Part shown: piece by piece, positions 24,160 through 31,996 of the stretch
Numbering within the stretch: the stretch's first letter is position 1
How the letters are laid out: every line of letters starts with the position of its first letter
DNA from: Bacillota bacterium
GTDB lineage: Bacteria > Bacillota > Clostridia > Clostridiales > Clostridiaceae
Assembly: GCA_030705885.1 (NCBI GenBank)
Contig: JAUZPN010000011.1
Span: 1 to 34,004 of the forward strand
Reading direction: 5' to 3'
Length of the DNA stretch: 34,004 bases
Notes under the pieces: model-generated
Told to the model about the DNA's origin: nothing
Databases searched by the model: none
What the model saw: only the letters and a program-made list of their open reading frames with translations
Made by a program: the position numbers and the translations under genes

Positions 24160-24762
24160 ATGGGAAAAAAAGTGATACTCATTGGAGGTAGTCCAACGGT
24201 AGGAAAGTCTACGATTGCAATGAAATTAGCATCAGAATATGGTTATAATTGTATTTCTACAGATGATATTGGAGAAGTCTTACAAACAGTTACTGATATT
24301 AACCCCATGAAGAACATGGATTATAGAGAATATTATATAAAAAAAAGTATTGATGAATTGATAAATGATGTTGAAGAATATCATTCGAAAATTTGGCCAG
24401 CTATAAAAAGATTAATTGATATACATAGTGATTGGAGTACTCCGATTATTATTGAGGGATGGGCACTTTATCCAAGGTTATTAAAATCAGTGAAGGCAGA
24501 TAATATGGCGAGTATTTGGTTAGTTGGGAGTAGTGATCTATTTAGAGAAAGATTGATTCGTAAAGAGAAATTCTATAGTGGTGCTTCACACGCAAACTTA
24601 TTGATAGATAACTATATAAAAAGAAGTAATTGGCATAATTCTAAAATAAAAAAAGAGCTAGATGATATGGAAGAAGAATATATTATGGTAACTAAAGAAC
24701 TATCAATAGAAAAAATCTTTGAAAAAGCTTCTCGTATACTAGATATTATGGGGAGTAGTTAA
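24160..24762 (+). CDS. P-loop kinase-like protein
   Basis: 200 residues. The P-loop is GGSPTVGKST near residues 8-17, followed by the acidic STDDIGEVLQ (Walker-B-like) and, further on, IIIEGWALYP and RERLIRKEKFYSG with lid arginines. The layout resembles small-molecule kinases such as 2-phosphoglycerate kinase or chloramphenicol 3-O-phosphotransferase-like proteins. The true substrate cannot be told. Start ATG 24160 follows GGAGGGG; TTG 24145 overlaps that site and is rejected. Its stop overlaps the start of the next small frame (TAATG). Confidence 0.7.
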   Translation: MGKKVILIGGSPTVGKSTIAMKLASEYGYNCISTDDIGEVLQTVTDINPMKNMDYREYYIKKSIDELINDVEEYHSKIWPAIKRLIDIHSDWSTPIIIEGWALYPRLLKSVKADNMASIWLVGSSDLFRERLIRKEKFYSGASHANLLIDNYIKRSNWHNSKIKKELDDMEEEYIMVTKELSIEKIFEKASRILDIMGSS

Positions 24763-24905
24763 TGCTAAGATTATCGAGTGGGAGTTTCCAAAATTTCTCT
24801 GTCGAAAAGTGTTTTGATGAATTATTGAAAGCACAAGATATTTTAAATAACAATGGTTCTGTTCAAGGTTTAATTCATCGTTATTTGATTGCAGCACACA
24901 AATAA
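24762..24905 (+). CDS. Small hypothetical protein (47 residues) overlapping the kinase stop
   Basis: ATG 24762 overlaps the preceding stop as TAATG, the layout of translational coupling. The 47-residue product, opening MLRLSSGSFQNFSVEKCF and ending GLIHRYLIAAHK, is not recognised. It could be a real small partner or the remains of a longer gene. It ends 42 bp before the APH-like gene. Confidence 0.35.
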   Translation: MLRLSSGSFQNFSVEKCFDELLKAQDILNNNGSVQGLIHRYLIAAHK

Positions 24906-24947
24906 ACATAGGACAATCATTACTTATACAAATAGGGGGAAGTTAAC

Positions 24948-25757
24948 ATGATAAAAGGAAAGTTAATTGGAAGTGGTGCTACGGCAGATGTTTTCGATTG
25001 GACAGACAACACAATTATAAAAATATTTAATAATGATGAACCAGATGCAGCAATAGAACAAGAAATTAATAATACAAAATCACTGCAAAACTGTTCCTTT
25101 AAATTTCCAAAGTTTATTCAAAAGCTTGAATATGAGGGGAAAACTGCTGTTGTATATGAAAAAGTTTTTGGTACTTCCATGATGAAACAGTTGGGGGAAA
25201 ATCCACTTGCTTATAAAAAACTTGCTCAAAAGTTAGCACATCTGCATTTTGAAGTTCATAAAAATCAAGTAAATGGAATTAGGGAACAAAAACAATACTT
25301 TAAGGAACGTATTTCATGGTCAAATGATTTAACTGATGATAAGAAAGAAAGGCTATATAAATTAATTGATAATATGCCAAGCGGTGATAGCCTATGTCAT
25401 AGTGATTTTCATCCAGACAATGTTCTTAGTAATGAAGTTGAAAATTATATTATTGATTGGGCAGATTGTTGTAATGGAAATGCGTGTGCAGATGTAGCTA
25501 GAACTATATTAACATTAAAAACTGCAGAGCTTCCTGAGAATGCATCTATGTTCACAAAAATAATTATTACATTTATTAGGAATAGATTTTGTAACATATA
25601 CACTAAGGAATATTTAAAAATATCAGGTAAAACTATGAGTGAAATCAATGAATGGAATGTTGCAGTAGCTGCATATCGTATATGTGCTGCTAAGAAGGCT
25701 GAAAAAAGTACTATGCTAAAGATTATAAATGATTATCTAGAAAAAGTTAAAGAATAA
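24948..25757 (+). CDS. APH-like phosphotransferase
   Basis: 269 residues with the fold of aminoglycoside phosphotransferases/choline kinases. There is a glycine-rich N-terminal loop LIGSGATADVFDW with a lysine in IIKIF, the catalytic loop HSDFHPDN (about residues 151-158) and the metal-binding DWADC near 170. The length matches small APH-like kinases. The phosphorylated compound is unknown; aminoglycosides, macrolides, sugars or choline-like alcohols are all possible in this family. Ribosome binding site AGGGGGAAG precedes ATG 24948. The 185-bp gap after it is very AT-rich and empty. Confidence 0.85.
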   Translation: MIKGKLIGSGATADVFDWTDNTIIKIFNNDEPDAAIEQEINNTKSLQNCSFKFPKFIQKLEYEGKTAVVYEKVFGTSMMKQLGENPLAYKKLAQKLAHLHFEVHKNQVNGIREQKQYFKERISWSNDLTDDKKERLYKLIDNMPSGDSLCHSDFHPDNVLSNEVENYIIDWADCCNGNACADVARTILTLKTAELPENASMFTKIIITFIRNRFCNIYTKEYLKISGKTMSEINEWNVAVAAYRICAAKKAEKSTMLKIINDYLEKVKE

Positions 25758-25942
25758 AATTTCTGTTTAAATGGTAATTATTAATTTTCCAATTTGATAT
25801 TTTAGAAATAAATAATACTAATATTAATATATTGCTGTTAAAAAAGAGAATATATTTTATAATAATGTTAGTATAATTTTAGTAATTATGGTTATGATTT
25901 TATTGAATTTTTAAAGTATAATAAAAATGCTCATTTTGAGAC

Positions 25943-26389
25943 ATGTCCCAATATCCTGATTTAAAACTTTTAAAGAATTCAAAAGGATGTGGAAAAGTTA
26001 AAATGAAAACTATTTTAAGTGCAAAATATATTGATATGTCAATAGAAGAAGATTTGAATTTATTATGTATTGCTTTTGTAGATAATAAAAGAAATGAGTA
26101 TATTAGTTTGCAGCAAACTATTAATGCAGATGAATGTGATATTAATCTAGGAATGGGTGAGGTTTATATTGAGCATAATGATCAGTTGTATGCTTCATAT
26201 GGTGGTATAAAAAAAGTAACACTTAAAAATAGCTGTATTGACTTAATACTTGATGTAACAATTGCAGATCAGATACTTATGGGAGAGCATGTTCAGATAA
26301 TGCTTCCTGAAGAATATAGCAATATAATTGAATTGAAGGATTACTTAGAATTGATTTTTAAGCATGATCTTGATGTATTTGTATCATAA
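25943..26389 (+). CDS. Imm10-like immunity protein (orphan)
   Basis: 148 residues. The core AKYIDMSIEEDLNLLCIAFVDN, YISLQQTINADECDINLGMGEVYIEHNDQ and YASYGGIKKVTL match the pattern I know for Imm10, immunity proteins of polymorphic toxin systems: a small beta-rich protein with YISLQ, D-x-G-M-x-x-x-Y-x-E and Y-G-G-I. No toxin gene is next to it in this window, so it would be an orphan that protects against a neighbour's toxin. The start ATG 25943 has a poor ribosome binding site; ATG 26003 is an alternative that would cut about 20 residues. Confidence 0.6.
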   Translation: MSQYPDLKLLKNSKGCGKVKMKTILSAKYIDMSIEEDLNLLCIAFVDNKRNEYISLQQTINADECDINLGMGEVYIEHNDQLYASYGGIKKVTLKNSCIDLILDVTIADQILMGEHVQIMLPEEYSNIIELKDYLELIFKHDLDVFVS

Positions 26390-26609
26390 CTATCGGAGTA
26401 ATTTTGACTTCGATACTTAGAGTATAGTGCTGAATTACCAAGGAATATAGTTAACAATATGATTACATTTACTATATGTTTTCTGATATAATACATAAAA
26501 TAGAAATATTGTAAGGAAGGTATATGATACACAATTTTATTAAAAAAGAATGGTTTGTGAGAGTTTTTATAATCTTATTTCATTAAGAAATAATTATATG
26601 GAGGGGTAT

Positions 26610-26978
26610 ATGATAAAATCATGGGATAATATTTGTAATTTTTATGAACAATTTCAAGACAAAAATAATGTATTTAAGAATATGTTTAATCTTGTGACTT
26701 CTATAAAAAATTCTAAATATTCAAACTACATTTATGGATGGACTTCTATGTATGAATTATATATAGTTCAAACTAAAGTTGAATACCCATATGATGGACC
26801 AAGATTATTAATAAGTCCATTAGAGAACAATAAGCTTGAGTTTAGATATATTGATACATATTGCATTAATAGACAATGGAAGAGGATTTTTAATGCAGAT
26901 GAAGGATTTTTAAAATTAGAAAGCTTCTTTTTCAGTATTCATTGGTTTTATCCTAACTTTACAAATGATAATTCTTAA
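26610..26978 (+). CDS. Hypothetical protein, small soluble, immunity-like context
   Basis: 122 residues from ATG 26610, preceded by GGAGGGG at 26599-26605; the longer frame from 26550 contains that site and is rejected. The protein (WDNICNFYEQFQDKNNVF, then YGWTSMYELYIVQT, GPRLLISPLENNKLEFRYID, QWKRIFNADEGFLKLESFF) has no membrane segment. I do not recognise its family. Its size, solubility and position behind an Imm10-like gene suggest another orphan immunity protein, but this is inference only. Confidence 0.6.
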   Translation: MIKSWDNICNFYEQFQDKNNVFKNMFNLVTSIKNSKYSNYIYGWTSMYELYIVQTKVEYPYDGPRLLISPLENNKLEFRYIDTYCINRQWKRIFNADEGFLKLESFFFSIHWFYPNFTNDNS

Positions 26979-27075
26979 AATGTAAAAGAGATAAATGGTA
27001 TAGCTTGGAATGTTAACATGGATGATATATTCTATTTATGTATTATGATAGCAATGAATAATATATTGGATAAAT

Positions 27076-27103
27076 TTGATTAGTTAAATAATGATAGTAT
27101 AAA
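27076..27103 (+). promoter_or_regulatory. Promoter cut off from its gene by the insertion sequence
   Basis: TTGATT (27076-27081) and TATAAA (27098-27103) with a 16-bp spacer point toward the insertion sequence. Before insertion they would have stood about 60 bp upstream of the GNAT ribosome binding site now at 28914-28920. Confidence 0.45.
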
Positions 27104-27297
27104 CAATAATTATACTATTAGGTAATTGCGAAACTATTGATAAGAAATGAATAAAAGATGGCTGATAATATGCAAAATTGTTGTTAAAGATTTAAAAGCT
27201 AATTTTTCTGAGTGTTGAGAATTAGAGTTGACAAAAAAGGGTGAACAAAATAAACCTAACACATTTTCTGAATTTTAAGTGCAGGCATAGACAATAT

Positions 27298-28755
27298 TTA
27301 TGCAATCAATGGTTTTAGACTTCTGAGGTATTCATGCTTATGCATCTTATTGGCTACAATAACTGTTATCAGTTGAGATATACCGGCAAGAAGTAGATCA
27401 GCATGAAGAGTTTTTTCATTCTGAGTTTTGCGGTCTGAAATACAGTAGTTGTATTTAAAATGGTTGATGTCCTTTTCTACAACAGAGCGGATTTTATAAG
27501 TATCTTCCCATTCTTGTGTTCCTCTAGCTGTACCAGGATATGCACGTAAATTCTTTTCAGGATATATATAAAACATTCTGCCACATGGAGAATTAGTACA
27601 TGGATTTTCACAGAAAGTTAAGCGATGCTTTGTTTTAGTTACTTTATCCCATACCCATTTCATTTTAGGACATACGAATTTCATAGAAGGAATTCCAGAA
27701 CACAAGTGGGTTTTACTTCCTTCTCTCTTCATTGGAAGAGAAGGATCGAGAGGACAGCAAGGAAGACCATCTTCATTTAAAGGGCATTGTGCATCTTTCA
27801 GTTTAAGTTTGGTTTTTAAGGAAATATAAGCTTTTTCAAACTTTAATTCATGAAATATATCATGATAAATTTGAATACTATCAAAAGCAGCATCACCTAA
27901 GAAAATTTTTGGATTTAACAGCGGGTGTTTTGAAAAGAAATCCTTAAGTACTGGGATAAGTGCTTTAGAATCAGCAAGAGATTTATCCTCGTCGGGTGAA
28001 TCAGATTTTTTCTCAACAACAATATCAGGGTGAGTCTTTAGAAACTCTTGATTATAAAACGAAATATCCCGTACAATACCAAGTCCGTTGGTAATGATGC
28101 CAAACTTGAAGGAGTAGCAGAAGTGTCCATTAATATACATCTGCTGTATAGCTGGATTAGTTTCAGCATGAGAAGGCATAGATCCATAGGCAGCTTTATA
28201 AGGATCATAAGAATCGCCTAAGTTATGGGCTTTCTTAAAAACTTTAAGTTGCTTAATAATGCGATTAGCATATTTAGGGTTGTTTTCAGTTACAAAAGCT
28301 TCAATGCCTGAAGTATCGAAAATAGTCATAGAAGCAAGGTTAGCATCAATTTCTTGGCATATCGGTTCTGTAATATCAACTAAATGATCGAACATAGATT
28401 GTAAGTCCAAAAGGAAGTCCTGTTTAAAGCGAGTAAATTTAGAAGCATCCGGGACTTTAGAAAAGCCGCAAAAATCCCTTAATTCTTGTGAGAATTTAAG
28501 AAAAATGATTAAAAGGGAATCTGTTGGAATAGAAAAAATACGCTGTAAAATTAGAGCACGAAGCATAGCATAAAGCTGATATTTACGTGGTCTACCAGTG
28601 TAAGCGTAAAAATGGTTAATGAATGAAGCAGGAACTAAATTATCAAGATTAATAGTATTTTCGAGTAGAGAAAGAAACTGATATTTGTTGTTTTCAAATT
28701 TTTCTTTGCAATCAGAAAATATATCTGCCAAAGAAAGCTGTTTATGTGTTATCAT
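27298..28755 (-). CDS. DDE transposase of the IS1182-like element
   Basis: 485 residues, apparently intact. The N-terminal part has the helix-rich DUF772-type region (YTGRPRKYQLYAMLRALILQRIFSIPT and FCGFSKVPDASKFTRFKQDF). The DDE catalytic residues are likely the Asp in TIFDTSGIEAF, the Asp in IFLGDAAFDS and the Glu in SVVEKDINHFKYN. Between the second and third there is a cysteine-rich insert (CPLNEDGLPCCPLD, CPKMKW, CENPCTNSPCG), which could bind zinc and is usual in this clostridial branch. Start ATG 28755 follows AAAGGAG. It carries out cut-and-paste or replicative transposition of its own element. Confidence 0.9.
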   Translation of the reverse strand: MITHKQLSLADIFSDCKEKFENNKYQFLSLLENTINLDNLVPASFINHFYAYTGRPRKYQLYAMLRALILQRIFSIPTDSLLIIFLKFSQELRDFCGFSKVPDASKFTRFKQDFLLDLQSMFDHLVDITEPICQEIDANLASMTIFDTSGIEAFVTENNPKYANRIIKQLKVFKKAHNLGDSYDPYKAAYGSMPSHAETNPAIQQMYINGHFCYSFKFGIITNGLGIVRDISFYNQEFLKTHPDIVVEKKSDSPDEDKSLADSKALIPVLKDFFSKHPLLNPKIFLGDAAFDSIQIYHDIFHELKFEKAYISLKTKLKLKDAQCPLNEDGLPCCPLDPSLPMKREGSKTHLCSGIPSMKFVCPKMKWVWDKVTKTKHRLTFCENPCTNSPCGRMFYIYPEKNLRAYPGTARGTQEWEDTYKIRSVVEKDINHFKYNYCISDRKTQNEKTLHADLLLAGISQLITVIVANKMHKHEYLRSLKPLIA

Positions 28756-28859
28756 AAATATGTAACTCCTTTCTGAGGATATGGTGATTTTTGTTTCTTA
28801 TCAATTCAATTTTACCATAAATCTGTGAGGAGTTATTCTATTTTACAATAAAAAATATG

Positions 28860-28895
28860 CCGCATTTATGCGGTTTGCGGCGTTTCGCAAACGCC
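28860..28895 (-). repeat. GC-rich overlapping hairpins at the right IS end
   Basis: CCGC/GCGG (28860-28873) is followed by two mutually exclusive stems: GTTTGCG with CGCAAAC (28873-28879/28886-28892) and GGCGTTT with AAACGCC (28879-28885/28889-28895). They overlap the terminal inverted repeat and could be read by the transposase or shield it from outside transcription. Confidence 0.6.
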
Positions 28896-28927
28896 TAAAT
28901 TATACTATAGTAGAAAGGAGAATAATG

Positions 28928-29539
28928 ATGGAGAATATTACAATAAGAGAAGAGCGAGAAGATGAATGGTTTGAAACAGAATATATGACAAAGAGGGCAT
29001 TTTGGAATCTTCATTTTCCAGGTTGCAATGAACATTACTTGGTTCATATCCTTAGAGTCAGCGATGATTATATTCCTGAATTAAGCAGAGTTGCAGAAGT
29101 TGATGATAAGGTTGTTGGAACAATTATGTATTCAAAAGCATATGTAATGAATGAAAACAAGCAAACTAATATATTGGCTTTTGGTCCTTTGTGTATTGAT
29201 CCACAGTACCAAAATAGAGGTATTGGTGGAGAATTATTAGAGAAAACTATGCAGTTAGCAAGAGAACAAGGATATCAGGCAATTATTATATTTGGAGAAC
29301 CAGAGTATTATCCGCGTCATGGATTTAAAACATGTGATCATTTTGATATTACAACAAAGGATGGTAAAAACTTTGATGCATTTATGGGAATTGAATTGGT
29401 ACCTGGTGGGTTGGATGGAGTAAGAGGAAAATTTTATGAATCTAAAGTTTTTGAGGATATTTGTTCTGATAAAGTAGAAGAATATGATAAACTATTTCCA
29501 TATATGGAAAAACTAAAATTACCAGGACAATGGGAATAA
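28928..29539 (+). CDS. GNAT family N-acetyltransferase, YhbS-like
   Basis: 203 residues (ATG 28928; ATG 28925 is equally possible behind AAAGGAG). It resembles the YhbS type: ITIREEREDEWFETEYMTKRAFWNLHFPG opens the protein, VAEVDDKVVGTIMYSKA forms the central strand, LAFGPLCIDPQYQNRGIGGELL (split as LAFGPLCIDP and QYQNRGIGGELL) is motif A, and FGEPEYYPRHGFKTCDHF is motif B. The acceptor is unknown. The gene's original promoter lies beyond the inserted IS; TATACT of the target duplication remains 11 bp or so ahead of its ribosome binding site. Whether it is still expressed is unclear. Confidence 0.88.
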   Translation: MENITIREEREDEWFETEYMTKRAFWNLHFPGCNEHYLVHILRVSDDYIPELSRVAEVDDKVVGTIMYSKAYVMNENKQTNILAFGPLCIDPQYQNRGIGGELLEKTMQLAREQGYQAIIIFGEPEYYPRHGFKTCDHFDITTKDGKNFDAFMGIELVPGGLDGVRGKFYESKVFEDICSDKVEEYDKLFPYMEKLKLPGQWE

Positions 29540-29597
29540 TATATCACTAATAAATTCTAATTCATGAAAAATCAATTATATTTTTAGAGGCGATTTT

Positions 29598-30083
29598 ATG
29601 AGAAGAAAAGATCGAGAAGTATCAAATACAGAGGAGATAAAGCACATTATTGAAAAATGTAAGGTGTGTCATCTTGCTATGGTGGATAAAGGTTTACCAT
29701 ATGTTATACCACTTAATTTTGGATACATAATTGATAACAATTCACTAACATTATTTTTTCACAGTGCAAAGACAGGACGTAAACTTGATATATTGAATGA
29801 GAATAATGCAGTTTGTTTTGAAATGGCATGTGAAGGCAAACTTGGTTATATTGAAAATCCGTGCAATTCAGGTTATTACTTTGAAAGTGTTCATGGATTT
29901 GGTAATGTTGAGTTTATTGAGGATATAAATGAAAAGTGTAATGCACTTACACTATTTACAAAACATCAAACAAATCAGGATTTTGTTTTTACAGAAAAGC
30001 AGGCAGATAGTGTTTGCGTATTTAAGGTAGTATCAACAGATTTTGTTGGAAAGAGAAAACCAAATCCTATAAGAGATAAATGA
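29598..30083 (+). CDS. NimA-like pyridoxamine 5'-phosphate oxidase family flavoprotein
   Basis: 161 residues. The split-barrel FMN-binding family with the NimA-type pattern: MRRKDREVSNTEEIKHII opens it, CHLAMVDKGLPYVIPLNFGY is the beta-barrel core, LFFHSAKTGRKLDIL contains the histidine region, and VCFEMACEG and YESVHGFG-like strands follow. Some NimA members reduce 5-nitroimidazoles to harmless amines, but most homologues have unknown substrates. Ribosome binding site AGAGGCGATTTT. The stop codon is the first base block of an inverted, truncated R2 copy. Confidence 0.85.
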   Translation: MRRKDREVSNTEEIKHIIEKCKVCHLAMVDKGLPYVIPLNFGYIIDNNSLTLFFHSAKTGRKLDILNENNAVCFEMACEGKLGYIENPCNSGYYFESVHGFGNVEFIEDINEKCNALTLFTKHQTNQDFVFTEKQADSVCVFKVVSTDFVGKRKPNPIRDK

Positions 30084-30105
30084 ACTTTGTGACCAAAGGA
30101 TATAT
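30083..30105 (-). repeat. R2 element, copy 7, inverted and truncated
   Basis: On the minus strand the sequence reads ATCCTTTGGTCACAAAGTT, the 5' arm of R2. Only this part is present, directly at the end of the NimA-like gene. Confidence 0.55.
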
Positions 30106-30281
30106 ATTTGTGGATATGCCATACCATAAGCTATGATCTAGTTAATGATCTTTGAGTCTTTAACAAGAATCGCTATATATAATTTTACAGAAATAGAGTG
30201 GCAATTAGAAGTTTTAAATTTATTTCATAAATAGAAAGCAGTAGAATTTTATGAATTAATATAGTAGGGTGGGGTGCAGTA

Positions 30282-30758
30282 ATGATTTCATTAATAGTAG
30301 CTGTGTCAAAGAATAATGTGATAGGCAATAATGGTAAAATACCTTGGAAGATAACAGGAGAACAAAGAAGGTTCAAAGAATTAACTACAGGCAAAACAAT
30401 AATAATGGGCAGGAAATCATTTGAAGAAATAGGAAGACCACTACCCAATAGAAAAACAATACTTATTTCAAATACACAAAATATAGCAACAGAAAACTGT
30501 ACAACTGTAAAGTCCCTACCAGAAGCATTTGAGTTAGTAAAGAATGAAGATGAGGTATTTGTGGCTGGTGGTGGACAAGTGTACAATGAGGCATATCCTT
30601 ATGCTGATAGAATTTATATTACAGTTATAGATAAAATAATTAATGGCAATGTATATTTTCCACCAATAAATCTGGATGATTTTATAAAGATATATGAGGA
30701 AAGAATTGATGGAGATGTATCTTATACATATTACACTTACGAAAGAATAAAGAGATAG
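30282..30758 (+). CDS. Dihydrofolate reductase, DfrA-like
   Basis: 158 residues, full length. It reduces dihydrofolate to tetrahydrofolate with NADPH. The opening MISLIVAVSKNNVIGNNGKIPW and the active-site acid E27 (GEQ) fit DHFR, as do the NADPH loop TIIMGRKSFEEIGRPLPNR and VFVAGGGQVYNEAYPYADRIYIT. The local pattern IPWKITGEQRRFKELT is closer to the trimethoprim-insensitive DfrA12/DfrA1 types (IPWKIPGEQ, AKGEQ) than to typical chromosomal FolA. No thymidylate synthase or folate gene is adjacent, so it may be an accessory enzyme. Ribosome binding site GGTGGGGTG. Resistance is not proven. Confidence 0.9.
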   Translation: MISLIVAVSKNNVIGNNGKIPWKITGEQRRFKELTTGKTIIMGRKSFEEIGRPLPNRKTILISNTQNIATENCTTVKSLPEAFELVKNEDEVFVAGGGQVYNEAYPYADRIYITVIDKIINGNVYFPPINLDDFIKIYEERIDGDVSYTYYTYERIKR

Positions 30759-30861
30759 GTAAATAAAGAGACAATGTAGTATTTAGTGTGGAGTGTGAGC
30801 TAAATTAAGAATTTTACTAGTATTTTTAAGTAAAAGTATATAAAATGAGGCAGGCTTAAAA

Positions 30862-31347
30862 ATGGAATACAAGTATATTATTATATTAATAGTAATTATA
30901 TTATTTTTTATAATATATCTCTCATTAAAAAAGTTTGATGGAAATATTAGTGTTAATGAAAAACAGTTTTCATTAGACTCTTATGAATCAAAAGATGGAG
31001 TGAAAGCATTCTTTTTTATTAATAAGGATGGTATTATATATAAATATATAATTTATGGAAGAACTAATTATTCAGAAGTTGGGACAGACATAGTCGCTTC
31101 TGCAATTTCATCGCTATCAATAAATACCACCAATTCAATTAACAATTTTGCGGCTGTAAAGGTGGACTTTATATGCAAAGAGGTTAATTCAAAACCATAC
31201 TTAGAATGCAGCTTGAAAAAGTTCAACACTAAGCAAGGAAAATATGAGGCAGTAGTTCTAATTAAATCTCTTAAGCAAGGGCTTTCAGATATTGAAAAAG
31301 AATATGGTTCAAAATATCTTCAGGTAATAGAAAATAAGGACAAGTAA
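30862..31347 (+). CDS. Prp-like cysteine protease homologue without catalytic residues, membrane anchored
   Basis: 161 residues. One N-terminal membrane helix (residues 4-22) is followed from about residue 46 by a domain that follows ribosomal-processing protease Prp (YsxB): an N-x-D-G-x-I strand, then YGRTNYSEVGTDIVASAISSL, and the C-terminal helix GLSDIEKEYGSKYLQV. In Prp the corresponding motif is GHAxYxxxGxDIVCAAVS, with catalytic His and Cys 12 residues apart. Here the positions are R67 and A79, also 12 apart, so the dyad is replaced while the frame is kept. It should bind but not cleave. The membrane anchor is also not found in normal Prp. The normal L21-prp-L27 context is absent. Confidence 0.75.
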   Translation: MEYKYIIILIVIILFFIIYLSLKKFDGNISVNEKQFSLDSYESKDGVKAFFFINKDGIIYKYIIYGRTNYSEVGTDIVASAISSLSINTTNSINNFAAVKVDFICKEVNSKPYLECSLKKFNTKQGKYEAVVLIKSLKQGLSDIEKEYGSKYLQVIENKDK

Positions 31348-31446
31348 GGATGAGAATGAGACACTTATATTAAACAAAATAAGAGCTTTTGTTTTTCTGC
31401 TATGGAAATAGTAAACCGTCAGATATGCAAGTAGTTGGAGGATTAT

Positions 31447-31905
31447 ATGAGAAGGAAAATTAAGGGTATTGCTTTAGCCATTATCATTATGATTATTATT
31501 TTAATGGTACATAGTTTATTTAATTATATTCTAATACCTAAAATACAAAAAGAAAAAGTTTTAAAAAGCTTTACTGAAAATACTGATAAATTTGAAAGTG
31601 TACACAACTACATTTGTAAAACATATCCCATTTCAACATTTTATTCAATTGATTTTAGCAAAAGTGGAGATTCTAACCAGGCTGATAATCAGATCAAGGA
31701 TAGACTTGTTTTACAGCAGATGCAGTATATTTTTAAAAATCTTCATTTTGAATATATTGAAAATATACAAGATGATACACATTTTGTCTTTAAAGATGCA
31801 AATGGTCATTTTCAAAGTATTGATTTTACAACAGATGATATTACCAGATTCAAAGATTGGAATACAATTAAGTTAAAAGAAAATTGGTATTATAGGTCAA
31901 TATAG
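31447..31905 (+). CDS. Hypothetical membrane-anchored protein
   Basis: 152 residues from ATG 31447 behind GGAGG; the TTG at 31435 overlaps that site. A basic start (MRRKIKG) and one helix (IALAIIIMIIILMVHSLFNYI) place the rest outside the cell. The outer domain (residues 35-152) is of unknown family, with a repeated Asp/Thr-rich ending (FKDANGHFQSIDFTTDDITRF). It is 99 bp after the Prp-like gene, another anchored protein of similar size, and may share its transcript. No function can be given. Confidence 0.65.
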   Translation: MRRKIKGIALAIIIMIIILMVHSLFNYILIPKIQKEKVLKSFTENTDKFESVHNYICKTYPISTFYSIDFSKSGDSNQADNQIKDRLVLQQMQYIFKNLHFEYIENIQDDTHFVFKDANGHFQSIDFTTDDITRFKDWNTIKLKENWYYRSI

Positions 31906-31996
31906 GCATATCTCATTAAGGAGGATGAAGAAAGTGATTTATCTTATCAATTAAGACTAGGATATCATATTATTCGAGGATATTAGGATTATTATA

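Larger units (their letters stand above)
27119..28897 (-). mobile_element. IS1182-like insertion sequence, 1779 bp, with TIRs and 11-bp target duplication
   Basis: The left end TAGGTAATTGCGAAAC (27119-27134) and the reverse complement of the right end TAGGCGTTTGCGAAAC (28897-28882) match at 13 of 16 positions. AATTATACTAT is found directly outside both ends (27108-27118 and 28898-28908), as expected for a target duplication. The single transposase gene fills 82% of the element. The right end holds GC-rich hairpins. Identical flanks suggest a fairly recent insertion. Confidence 0.85.

Noticed and set aside
26524-26586. Twenty-codon frame behind AAGGAAGG, possibly a leader peptide
   Set aside because: It has a fair ribosome binding site, but no terminator or attenuator structure follows; kept only as a possibility.
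31926-31955. Nine-codon frame after AAGGAGG, MKKVIYLIN
   Set aside because: The ATG directly follows the ribosome binding site and the frame closes at once; more likely the remains of a lost gene start.
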